Positions 10,046 through 19,098 are shown, counted from the stretch's first letter. The stretch is 33,541 bases of DNA from Schoenoplectus triqueter (GCA_964058805.1 CAXKVV010001160.1:1-33541), one strand, 5' to 3'. The notes: generated from the letters alone by a model not told the origin. Numbers and translations: made by a program.

Positions 10046-12489
10046 TTTGTTGTGGGACTTGAAGCCCTACTCCTATGCTGTCCTGATTGTAATGTATCCA
10101 TTGGAAGTGGGTCACGACTCATTTCATCTCTTCGATATGACCCACCTTCAGAAGACTGTATATTTCTCGTTCTACCTCGACCCCGTATCCTGCCCTCCAT
10201 CTCATCCATTACCATTCGACGTCTAACCTTCGCACGCCGACCAATTTTTATCAGTTCTTTATCTGGTATTATAGTTTCTCCAAGATATGGCGGCCAAACT
10301 TGTTGATCACCGTAACAATGAAATTGTCCGGCCCAAGTATTCAGTAGGTGAGCTGTATTGTATCGCTCATCTATGAAACCGTACACATCAAAGTTTCTAT
10401 GTTGGCATACAGCAATTACGTGAGAGCAGGGTATCCCAGTCAGTTGAGGTTTTTGACAATCACACGTGCAGTGCGGTTCCGGCAATTGTGGGTCATCTCG
10501 AGTGCGTCGTTCACTCGAAATTGTAACAGTGTACTTGAACGGTCCATACCCTCCACTCTCGATCCTCTCACCAAGCACATGAACCTCATATTCTCCTCGA
10601 GCAGTTCCGAGTGGAATTACGTTCATACGAGCTGTAATTATTGAAACAAATACAAAAGGTATCATGATATGTTCAAAATTTTGTAAAATATAGTAAAATA
10701 ATATCAACACGAACCTGCTTTGTCGTCACGTTTTGCCAAGATGTCATCAATTTTTTTTGGCCATTGCTTGCATGCTCTATGCAGGTTCATTGCTTCCATT
10801 TCCCTCTTATCGAACCATTTAGCACATTTATACCATGTTCCCTCCACAATTGCTGCAACCGGTAAAGTTCGTTCAACTCTGAAGACGCTATTCAGAGCTT
10901 CAGAACCATTGCTGGTCATTATACCCCATCGATGTCCTCCATCATACGTTTGTGCCCACGAAGCAAAATTAGGAGGTTCTTTATCATCATTTTCTAATCT
11001 TCTGCCGACTTTTTTTAAAAAATCATAAGCTTTTCTATTTGATTTCCTCAAAATTCGCCATCTTTCTACGAAGCGACGCGATTTCTTTTTGTTCGCTAGT
11101 CTTCTTCGGAAATCATCTCTGAGATTATCTTCTTTCTTTCCAGTTTTTCCGGCTTCCTTATATAAATTCTCTGCGACGTGTTGCATGCAATACCGGTGTA
11201 CCGCCTCTCCATGTTGTACAGACCATCCCAAATGCGGTCGCTCAAAAACTCCCTTTATTCCCCTATGACGGTCGGATATAACACATATTTTCATATTACA
11301 TTGGATCACTTCATTACGGACCCATCGCATGAACCAACCCCAATTGTCCACATTTTCTGCATCCACGATTCCAAATGCTAGAGGAATGATTTTATTCTCT
11401 GCATCGTATCCACACGCCATCAATAATCTACCCTTATAACGGCCCGATAAGAATCCAGCGTCAATAATTATAACGGGTCTTAAATGTTTAAACGCTGCAA
11501 TGCACGGTCCATAAGCCCAAACTATGGATTTAAACATTTTTACATTATTATCCGAAGTATCACACGTCAATAATTTAAATTTTGTACCTGGAGTAGTCCG
11601 AGCAATCGCCTCCAATATCTGTGGAAGCAATGTATATGATCATTCCCAAGTGCCAAATAATTATTCAATTGCTCTTTCTCGGCCACGCCAAAGTTTACCG
11701 TATGTCGGTGCCACACCGGGATATTTTGTTTCTATAATCATACCGATTTGTTGAACTGTTAGAGAGAGATCCTTCTTTAAATGTTGTCGAACACATCCTG
11801 CAATCAAATTAGATGTGAGTTGTAAGTGTTTGCGGTCTCCTGGTGGTCTTCTACAGTTATGGGGGTTTTTATTTGTGATGATCCTCCATGTGGTCGAGCC
11901 CTCTTCAGGTCTAGCGTATAATCTCCAAGGACAACTACCTTCTTTGCATTTCATAATAAGTCGTGTTTTACAACTTTCTTGTACCCAACATTGAATGTTT
12001 TTCCTAACACTCCAATCACAAATTACCCACTTTAAAGCCGATTTAGAAGCAAATATTCTATTTTCAGCTAACTCATCATCGAGTCCTAAAAGATATTCAT
12101 TCGCGCCTAAACGGTCAAACATCTCAAAATTATTTAACGCTTCTACGGGATGGTGTCTCTCAGTTCGTCCGGTAACTAACAATGTGGTATCGCATCTCTG
12201 AATTTCCTCATCTTCAGATTCATCGATCGAAAAATCCGAGTGGTCAGTGTAATCCTCTCCTGTTTCTTCTTCATTTGAATAATACGGACCGCCATCATCT
12301 TGCTCATCCTGATCATCACTTAATTCCATTATCGTTGGATCAACACTACTTCTGGCATCATTATTATCAGCTAAATTACAGCCAGACGTAGTACTACTAC
12401 TACCGCCAAAAAAATTATATAGTGGCACCGCTGGGTTTGGTTGTTGATAAATTATATTGTTACTGTAAATAGCTGGATACGGATATAAA

Positions 12490-12748
12490 TTGGTTTGATC
12501 GTAGGTAGGATAGGAATTGGTTTGATCGTAGGTTTGATAAGAATTGGTTTGATCGTAGGCTTGATAGGAATTGGTTTGATCGAGGGTTGGATAGGAATTG
12601 GTTTGATCGTAGGTTTGATAGGAATTGATTTGATCGTGGGTTGGATAGGAATTGGTTTGATCGAGGGTTGGATAGGAATTGGTTTGATCGTAGGTTTGAT
12701 ATGAATTGATTTGATCGTGGGTTGGATAGGAATTGGTTTCATTCTGGT
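12490..12748 (-). repeat. 27-bp tandem repeats (nine-residue T-N-S-Y-P/Q-T-x-D-Q) in the transposase N-terminus
   Basis: About nine consecutive units encode TNSYPTHDQ, INSYQTYDQ, TNSYPTLDQ and variants. Three units in this order (81 bp) are duplicated, so a higher-order repeat is superimposed. All copies keep the frame, which argues for coding constraint or very recent expansion. Confidence 0.9.
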
Positions 12749-12918
12749 TTGGAAATATTCCCGTCAAAAATTTACTGCCGCTCGGTTGTTCTGCAGTATA
12801 ATTTTCTTCATCGGGATTATAATTTAAATCTGGTAGCATTTTGAAGAAAAATGGATGTTTGTTGTAATTGGATGTTGGTTGTTTTTGTGGTTGTGATAAA
12901 TGAACCGAGGGGGCGGGT

Positions 12919-12926
12919 ATTTATAG
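12919..12926 (-). promoter_or_regulatory. TATA box of the transposase gene (TATAAATA on the minus strand)
   Basis: TATAAATA, reading toward the transposase, lies 80 bp upstream of its ATG and directly inside the palindromic boxes. It mirrors the PMD promoter at the left end. Confidence 0.7.
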
Positions 12927-12934
12927 CAAAGATA

Positions 12935-13133
12935 GGCGCCACTGGCACTGGCGTGGTTGAGGAAACGCGCCACTGCCAGTGGCGCGTTTGGTGAAAGACG
13001 CCACTGCCAGTGGCGCGTTTCCAAAGACGCCACTGGCAGTGGCGCGTTTTGATTCGTAGATTTGGAAATATTAGGTTCTCACTCTTATTATTAATAATAT
13101 TATTTTATTAATTATTATTTTTAATAAAATCTG
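12935..13133 (-). repeat. Right terminal inverted repeat of the MULE with four palindromic boxes
   Basis: Four copies of the dyad CGCCACTGCCAGTGGCG lie at about 12935-12956 (degenerate), 12963-12989 (perfect 27-nt dyad), 12997-13020 and 13026-13050. They are followed outward by GATTCGTAG and then the 51-bp outer end (to CTG at 13133) that matches the left end in inverse orientation. Box number differs between ends: two left, four right. Confidence 0.85.
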
Positions 13134-13142
13134 GCATTTATG
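13134..13142. repeat. 9-bp target-site duplication, right copy (GCATTTATG)
   Basis: Exact repeat of 5613-5621, directly after the right MULE end. Confidence 0.9.
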
Positions 13143-13809
13143 TAATGTACGTAATAATATACAGTGAGCTTCTCGTCGTCTCTTTGCTTTTAGAGGAAAA
13201 AAGAGAAGTCAAGATGAATATCCTCTTGCGTTACACAATCTGCTTGCTAAGCACAAATTATTTTTTTTATGGCATGGATTTTTTTAGTCGTATGACTCGG
13301 AATAGCTACATTAATTTAATTAGTATATAGGGTTGGCATTTTTTTATGAGGGAGGAATCTTCAACCTCTTCTAATTAATCAACAAAGAACAATCATCAAA
13401 TTAGGTGCAGTAGGAGAGTGATGCGCTTGATAAGGAAAGGTAGCCAATGCCCACTGGCCAATTAATCACTTGCTATGGTATCTCTCCACCATTCGCGTTC
13501 CTTTGTGTGTAATCGTTGTTAGCTTTCAAAAGAGAACAAAAGGTGCATATGGAAAAATTGATGTGGCAATATTGAAATCATTAATTGATTAGTGGTCAAC
13601 AAATTATGCTGGAGCAAGTTGCACGATTAGGGATTAATACTGTTAAAGACTTGACGCCTGGTCATATATGTAGGCGGTCCAAGCAAATAAGATAGTAATT
13701 AGTTAATTAATATGTCGATGAAACTTTGTATAGTACAAATGTATAGGAATAATTTCAGCATTAACAATTTTGTGATTCGGATTATATATAGGCGGATACA
13801 TAGTGTTGC
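13143..13809. other. AT-rich intergenic DNA, nothing recognised
   Basis: No coding, RNA or element features supported. This would have been contiguous with the sequence left of 5613 before the MULE inserted. Confidence 0.5.
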
Positions 13810-14213
13810 AGGGGCAGCTGCTCCTTCTGAATTTTGAAAAATAGTGTTTTTCGATAATATTTTTGGTAATTTGTCCCTCCCCGGAAAATATTTTTGACCC
13901 CCTGGATTGTCTGATTAATTTTATTGAGAAAAAATGTTTAATCTCGTGCACAATGAAATAATTATACAAAGATATCAAAATATAAAATTTCGTAGACGAA
14001 AACGTTCTTCATCAACTTGATTATCTATTACTTTGAGCTTTATTTTGTTGTTATTTTTAATATATAAAATTTTATTATTTAAATATTTTTATTAGATAAG
14101 AATATATATAAAATTATTAATTTTTTAGTACCAGATTAGTTAATGGATTTGAACCCAATAAGCTATTACAATCCGATAATTGTCCTCGTGATCAAAATCC
14201 TGCATCTGCCCCT
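13810..14213. mobile_element. Possible non-autonomous element with AGGGGCAG-type ends
   Basis: The left end AGGGGCAGCTGC (13810) is the imperfect inverse of ATGCAT-like CTGCATCTGCCCCT at 14200-14213, giving ends of about 12 bp. The body is AT-rich. The right end abuts (TA)n leading into the MITE array. No target duplication was detected. hAT-like is the best guess, weakly supported. Confidence 0.35.
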
Positions 14214-14228
14214 ATATATATATATAGA

Positions 14229-14606
14229 GTGGAGATACCGTGAGCTTAACTCAAAAAATATATCAAATCATTTCAAAATTTTAATTTATCATTCTCATTA
14301 AATTCTGTATATGAAAATCTCATGGGATGCAAAAATTTGGAGCGTTTTGAGCTTTTTAAGTCACCGTTTTTAATTTTTAAAAATCAGCTCTAAAAATAAT
14401 AATAATATATTCAATACTTGAACATCATTTTAAAAAATTAAAAACGGTGACTTAAAAAACTCAAAACGCTCCAAATTTTTGCATCCCATGAGATTTTCAT
14501 ATAAAGAATTTAATGAGAATGATAAATTAAAATTTCAAGATGATTTAATATATTTTTTGAGTTAAGCTCACGGAAGTCCTCCGTGAGCTTAAGCTCACGG
14601 TATCTT
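14229..14606. mobile_element. Foldback MITE A1 (GTGAGCTTAA family)
   Basis: The leader GTGGAGATACC (14229) is followed by GTGAGCTTAACTC; the right arm ends AAGCTCACGGTATCTT. Arms of about 185 bp pair around an AATAATAATATATTC centre. The left arm lacks the internal GGAGGCCTCC palindrome that the right arm keeps. The right end runs straight into element C1 without a TA spacer. Confidence 0.85.
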
Positions 14607-14982
14607 TGCAAAGCGCAAATGCATTGTGTGTTTTGTGCTTTATTTTTAATTTCAAATCAGAAATACTCGATCTGAACCGTTCAATCTAATTTTCATATCA
14701 AAATCTATTAGTAAACCAAATTTTATATTTTTTAGAATTTTGATGCTATTTTTTCTGATGAGGAGAAAATGACTTGATATGAGAATTCTGATTCATCCAA
14801 AAATGACGGGTTTTTTCCTATCCAAAAATATAGCAAATGAATTCCAAAAATATAAAATTTGGTTTACTAATATATTTTGATATGAAGATTAGATTTACCG
14901 GTTTGGATCGATCATTTCTAACTTAAAATTAATAATAGAGCACAAAACACACAATGCTCTTGTGCTTTTCAAAGCACCATAG

Positions 14983-14985
<3 letters not shown>
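14606..14985. mobile_element. Foldback MITE C1 (GTGCTTTGCAAAGC family)
   Basis: Inverted arms share GCATTGTGTGTTTTGTGCT, AGTAAACCAAATTTTATA and GATTAGATT-type blocks. The right end finishes AAAGCACCATAG. The left end has lost its CTATGGTGC terminus, where A1 abuts at TTTGCAAAGCG. A (TA)n tract follows at 14988-15014. Confidence 0.85.
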
Positions 14986-15014
<29 letters not shown>

Positions 15015-15017
15015 GAG

Positions 15018-15414
15018 TAATGCTATGGTGCTTCGCGAAGCAAAAAAAATTTTGTGCTTCGCGTCCGTATCTCGAATTTAAAAGTTCAAACGGCCGATCC
15101 AAACCGTTGAGCATCATCTTCATATTGAAATATCTTTGGAGATCAAATTTTATATATTTTTTAATTTGTTTGATATTTTTTAGATGGGTACAAAGTCGCT
15201 TATTTTGGATGGTGCAGAAATCTTTAGATCAACAAACTTTGTACCCATCTAAAAAATATCAAAAAAATTCAAAAAAATATAAAATTTGATCTCCAAGGAT
15301 ATTTCAATATGAAGATGATGTTCAACGGTTTAGATCGGCCGTTTGAACTTTTAAATTCGAGATACGGACGCGAAGCACAAAAATTTTTTTGCTTCGCGAA
15401 GCACCATAGCATTA
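15018..15414. mobile_element. Foldback MITE B1 (GTGCTTCGCGAAGC family)
   Basis: A near-perfect palindrome of 397 bp. The ends are TAATGCTATGGTGCTTCGCG and its complement. Arms carry GTCCGTATCTCGAATTTAAA and TTGATCTCCAAGGATATTTC-type blocks and meet around the TTGGATGGTGCAGAAATC centre. It is the best preserved B copy. Confidence 0.9.
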
Positions 15415-15428
15415 ATATATATATATAG

Positions 15429-15820
15429 TGAGATTATGGTGCTTCGCGAAGCACAAAACCTCTCGTGCTTCGGGTCCATATTTTGAATTTGAAAGTTTAA
15501 ACGGTCAATCCAAACCGTTGAACATGATCTTCATATTGAACTATCTTTGGAGATCAAATTTATATTTTTTTGAATTTTTTTTGCTATTTTTTAGATGAGT
15601 ACAAAATCGCTAGTTTTGGATGGTACATAAATCATTAAATCAGCAAACTTTGTACCCATTTAAAAAATAATAAAAAATTCAAAAAAATATAAAATTTGAT
15701 CTCCAAGGATATTTCAATATGAAGATCATGTTCAATGGTTTGGATCGGCCATTTAAATTTTTAAATTCGAGATACGGACGCGAAGCACAAGAGGTTTTGT
15801 ACTTCGTGAAGAACCATAGC
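15429..15820. mobile_element. Foldback MITE B2
   Basis: The leader GTGAGATTATG is followed by the perfect 16-bp palindrome GTGCTTCGCGAAGCAC (15439-15454). The right arm ends GAACCATAGCCTC. Flanks are (TA)n on the left and CTCTCT then (TA)n on the right. The palindrome is imperfect relative to B1. Confidence 0.88.
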
Positions 15821-15877
15821 CTCTCTCTCTTTATATATATATATATAGAGAGAGAGAGATAGAGAGAGAGAGAGAGT

Positions 15878-16272
15878 GAGGATATGGTGCTTCACCAACC
15901 ACAAAACCTTTCGTGCTTCACATTCGTATCTCAAATTTGAAAGTTAAAATGGCTGATCCAAACCGTTGAACATGATCTTAATATTGAACTATCTTTGGAG
16001 ATTAAAATATATATTTTTTTAGAATTTTTTTTGCTATTGTTTAGATGAGTACAAAATCGCTAGTTTTGGATGGTGTAGAAATCATTATATCAGTAAATTT
16101 TATGCCCATTTAAAAATAGCAAAATTTTTAAAAATATATAAAATTTAATCTCCAAGTGTATTTCAATATGAAGATGATGTTCAATGGTTTGGATCACTCA
16201 TTTGAACTTTCAAATTCGAGATACGGACGCGAAGCATGAAAGGTTTTGTGTTTTACGAAACATCATAATCTC
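15878..16272. mobile_element. Foldback MITE B3
   Basis: The leader GTGAGGATATG is followed by a decayed palindrome, GTGCTTCACCAACCAC. The right arm carries the CTTTCAAATTCGAGATACGG block and ends ACATCATAATCTC. It is flanked by (GA)n on the left and (CT)n on the right. Confidence 0.85.
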
Positions 16273-16280
16273 TCTCTCAA

Positions 16281-16326
<46 letters not shown>

Positions 16327-16733
16327 GTAAAGCTAGAGTGCTCCTAGGAGCACGTAACCCCTCTGTGATGCTAACTCAAAAAATATATCAAATGATCTTT
16401 AAATTTTGATTTATCACTCTCATTAAATTCTTCATATTGAAATCTTATGGTCTATAAAAATTTAAAGTTTTTCGAGTTTTCTATATCTCTCTTTTCAATT
16501 TTTAAAAATAATGTATAAATATTAAATATTTTATTATTTTTTTAAAGTTGATTTTAAAAAATTAAAAAGAGTGATTTAAAAAAGTTCAAACACCTTAAAA
16601 ATTTTCACCCTATAAGATTTCAATAAGAATAATTTAATGAGAGTGATAAATCACAATTTAGAGATAATTTGATATATTTTTTGAGTTACGATCACAGAGA
16701 GGCTCCGTGCTCCTAGGAGCACGCTAACTTTTA
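16327..16733. mobile_element. Foldback MITE E1 (GTGCTCCTAGGAGCAC family)
   Basis: The leader GTAAAGCTAGA (16327-16337) is followed by the perfect 16-bp palindrome GTGCTCCTAGGAGCAC (16338-16353), repeated inversely at about 16708-16723. Inner arms resemble family A (AACTCAAAAAATATATCAAA, CTCATTAAATTCTTCATA), so E appears to combine an A-like body with a different terminal palindrome. Confidence 0.88.
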
Positions 16734-16753
16734 TCTCTCTGTCTATATATATA

Positions 16754-17109
16754 GTAAAGATATTGTGATCTTAAACTCACGGAGGCCTCCGTGAGCTTAA
16801 CTCAAAAAGTATATCAAATTATCTTCAAATTTTAATTTATCATACTCATTAAATTTTTATATGAAAATCTTGTGGGATGTAAAAATTTAGAGTGTTTTGA
16901 GCTTTTTATGTCATAATTTTTAATTTTTAAAATCATCTCTAAAATATAATAATAATATATTTAATATTTGAGCATCATTTTTAAAAATTAAAAACGGTGA
17001 TTTAAAAAACTCAAAACACTTCAAAATTTTGCTATACTTTTGATTTGATATACTTTTTGAGTTAAGCCTATGGATGGCCTCCGTAAGCTTAAGCTCACGA
17101 TATCTTTAC
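16754..17109. mobile_element. Foldback MITE A2
   Basis: The ends GTAAAGATATTGTGA and ATATCTTTAC are inverted and sit directly between TATA and TATATA. A GGAGGCCTCC sub-palindrome is present. The right arm has an internal deletion that removes the part matching the TTTATATGAAAATCTTGTGG segment. Confidence 0.85.
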
Positions 17110-17123
17110 TATATATGTATATA

Positions 17124-17519
17124 GTGATGTTATGGTGCTTCGCGAAACACAAAACTTCCGGTACTTCGCGTCCGTATCTTGAATTTGAAAGTTCAAATGA
17201 CCGATCTAAATCATTGAACATCATCTTCCTATTGAAATATCTATGGAGATCAAATTTTATATTTTTTTGAAAATTTTTGCTATTTTTTAAATAGGTACAA
17301 AATTTGTTGATCTAACGATTTCTACACTATCCAAAACTAACGATTTTGTACCCATCGAAAAAATAGCAAAATTTTCCAAAAAAAATATAAATTTTGATCT
17401 CCAAAGATAGCTCAATATGAAGATCATGTTCAACGGTTTGGATCGGCCGTTTGAACTTTTAAATCTGAGATACAGACGCGAAACACATGAGCTTTTGTAC
17501 TTCGCGAAGCACCATAGCC

Positions 17520-17523
<4 letters not shown>
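17124..17523. mobile_element. Foldback MITE B4
   Basis: The leader GTGATGTTATG is followed by GTGCTTCGCGAAACAC (one mismatch from a palindrome). The right end, GCGAAGCACCATAGCCTCAC, is the exact inverse of a B leader. (TA)n lies on both sides, about 40 bp long on the right (17524-17563). Confidence 0.9.
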
Positions 17524-17563
<40 letters not shown>

Positions 17564-17564
<1 letters not shown>

Positions 17565-17966
17565 TGGAGATAGCGTGAGCTTAAGCTCACGGAGGCCTTC
17601 CGTGAGCTTAACTCAAAAAATATATTAAATTATCTTAAAATTTTAATTTATCATTCTCATTAAATTCTTTATATGAAAATCTCATGGGATGCAAAAATTT
17701 GGAGCGTTTTGAGCTTTTTAAGTCACCGTTTTTAATTTTTGAAAATCAGCTCTAAAAATAATAATAATATATTCAATACTTGAACATCATTTTCAAAAAT
17801 TAAAAACGGCGACTTAAAAAGCTCAAAACGGTCCAAATTTTAGCATCCCATGAGATTTTCATATAAAAAATTTAATGAGAATGATAAATTAAAATTTTGA
17901 TGATTTAATATGTTTTTTGAGTTAAGCTCACGGAAGGCCTCCGTGAGCTTAAGCTCACGCTATCTC

Positions 17967-17969
<3 letters not shown>
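17564..17969. mobile_element. Foldback MITE A3, best preserved A copy
   Basis: The leader GTGGAGATAGC (17564-17574), then GTGAGCTTAAGCTCAC (17575-17590), then GGAGGCCTTCCGTGAGCTTA. The right arm is the near-perfect complement, ending GCTATCTCCAC at 17969. Arms are about 180 bp with a centre of about 40 nt. Long (TA)n tracts flank both sides. Confidence 0.92.
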
Positions 17970-18017
<48 letters not shown>

Positions 18018-18021
18018 GAGA

Positions 18022-18400
18022 GTGTGAGGCTATGATGCTTCATGAAATATAAAATCTTTCGTGTTTCACGTCTCTATGTCAAATTTAAAAGTCCAAACGG
18101 CGATCCAAAATCGTTGAACATGATATTCACATTAAAATATCTTTGGAGATTAAATTTTATATTTTTTAAAAAAAATTGGCTATTTTTTAGATGGATGAAA
18201 AATCACTAGTTTTGGATGGTGCAGAAATCATTACATCAATAAACTTTGTACCCATCTAAAAATAATAAAAAATTTAAAAATAAAAATAAAAAATTGAACT
18301 CCAAAGATATTTCAATATGAAGATCAACTTCAATAGTTTGAATCAGCCATTTAGACTTTTAAATTTGAGATACAAACATGAAGTACGAGAGATTTTATAT
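18022..18400. mobile_element. Foldback MITE B5, right end truncated
   Basis: The left end matches the B leader (GTGAGGCTATG, preceded by an extra GT) with a decayed palindrome. The right arm follows the B pattern down to GAAGTACGAGAGATTTTAT, where it breaks into (TA)n, so the outer about 25 bp are lost. Confidence 0.82.
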
Positions 18401-18419
18401 ATATATAGAGAGAGAGAGA

Positions 18420-18734
18420 GTAAAAATACCATGAGATTATGCTCACGGAGGCCTTATGTGAACTTAACTCAAAAAACATATCAAATCATCTCCAAATTTT
18501 AATTTATCATACTGATTAAATTCTTTATATGAAAATCTTATGGGATGCAAAAAATTGGAGTGTTTTGAGCTTCTTAGGTCACCATTTTTATTTTATTTTA
18601 AATTAGCTCTAATAATAATAATAATATATTCAACACTTGAGCTTAAGCTCACGGAAATAATAATAATAATTTGATGTACTTTTTGAGTTAAGCTCACGGA
18701 AGGCCTCCGTGAGCTTAAACTCACGGTATCTTTA
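18420..18734. mobile_element. Foldback MITE A4, right arm internally deleted
   Basis: The leader GTAAAAATACC is followed by a decayed GTGAG palindrome and GGAGGCCTTATGTGAACTTA. The right end is intact: GGCCTCCGTGAGCTTAAACT followed by CACGGTATCTTTAC. The inner right arm is replaced by an ATAATAATAATAATT stretch after a second GAGCTTAAGCTCACGG, suggesting slippage or template switching between palindromes. Confidence 0.82.
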
Positions 18735-18751
18735 CTCTATCAATATATATA

Positions 18752-19098
18752 GTCCGACTATGGTGCTTTGCAAAGCATAAATGCATTGTGTGTTTTGCGC
18801 TCTATTTTTAATTTCAAGTTAGAAATAATCAATCCAAACGTTCAATCTAATTCTCATATAAAAATCTATTAGTAAACCAAATTTTATATTTTTTTAGAGT
18901 TTTTTTGCTATTTTTTCTAATGAGGAAAAAATGATTTGATCTGAGAATTTTGGTTCATCAAAAAAATGACGGTTTTCTCCCTATCCAAAAAAATAGTAAA
19001 TAAATTTTAAAAAATATAAAATTTGGTTCACTAATAGATTTTGATATGGAGATTAGATTGAGTGCCTTGGATCGATCATTTCTGACTTAAAATTAAAA
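18752..19098. mobile_element. Foldback MITE C2, right end truncated
   Basis: The leader GTCCGACTATG (18752-18762) is followed by GTGCTTTGCAAAGCAT (18763-18778). Internal blocks match C1. The right arm stops after GACTTAAAATTAAAAG, losing about 60 bp including the terminal palindrome. It is the last member of the array. Confidence 0.82.

Larger units (their letters stand above)
9736..12839 (-). pseudogene. Mutator-like transposase with two in-frame stop codons
   Basis: Two exons (12839-10715 and 10631-9736) are joined across an 83-bp intron with donor GTTCGT and acceptor TTACAG, giving about 1006 codons. Domains in order: an acidic N-terminus with nine-residue repeats (about 34-117); a MuDR-type DNA-binding domain (about 255-330, with CKTRLIMKCKEGSCPWRLYA and a downstream HNC); the MULE transposase core with the first Asp in VIIIDAGFLSGRYKG (about residue 460) and the second in CVISDRHRGI (about 523); and a SWIM zinc finger (CxC about 765/767, CxH about 777/779). 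A C-terminus rich in Ser, Arg and Thr has 25-residue repeats and a basic end. The frame is open except for TAA at codon 393 and TGA at codon 400, just before the catalytic core. Either may reflect a C-to-T change. Transcription would start from the right terminal repeat. Without readthrough, only the DNA-binding half is made. Confidence 0.9.
5622..13133. mobile_element. Complete Mutator-like element (MULE) carrying a plant mobile domain gene
   Basis: A 7512-bp element bounded by a perfect 9-bp duplication. The outer about 51 bp of both ends (CAGATTTTATTAAAAA onward) are inverted copies with about one mismatch. After a diverged stretch, similarity resumes at TACGAATCNNAACGCGCCACTG and continues into palindromic boxes. 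Inside are two convergent genes, the PMD gene (plus strand, 6746-9543) and a transposase (minus strand, 12839-9736), whose stops lie 192 bp apart. This resembles MuDR, where each terminal repeat drives one inward gene. Mutator-type transposons with PMD passenger genes are known in plants. The intact duplication and near-identical end segments suggest a fairly recent insertion, while two transposase stops indicate loss of autonomy. Confidence 0.92.

Noticed and set aside
12452..12742. Repetitive frames (IGLIVGLIGIGLIEG and KPIPIQPTI types) overlapping the transposase
   Set aside because: Shadow frames of the 27-bp repeats; the transposase frame explains the repeat.
14100..14165. On the minus strand GGGTTCAAATCC resembles a tRNA or SINE B box
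   Set aside because: No matching A box at the right distance, no cloverleaf and no poly(A) tail; likely chance within an AT-rich element.
15000..15290. Frames of 60-110 codons inside the foldback MITEs (also 17021-17523)
   Set aside because: The same frames appear on both arms in inverse orientation as a result of the palindrome; the elements are non-coding.
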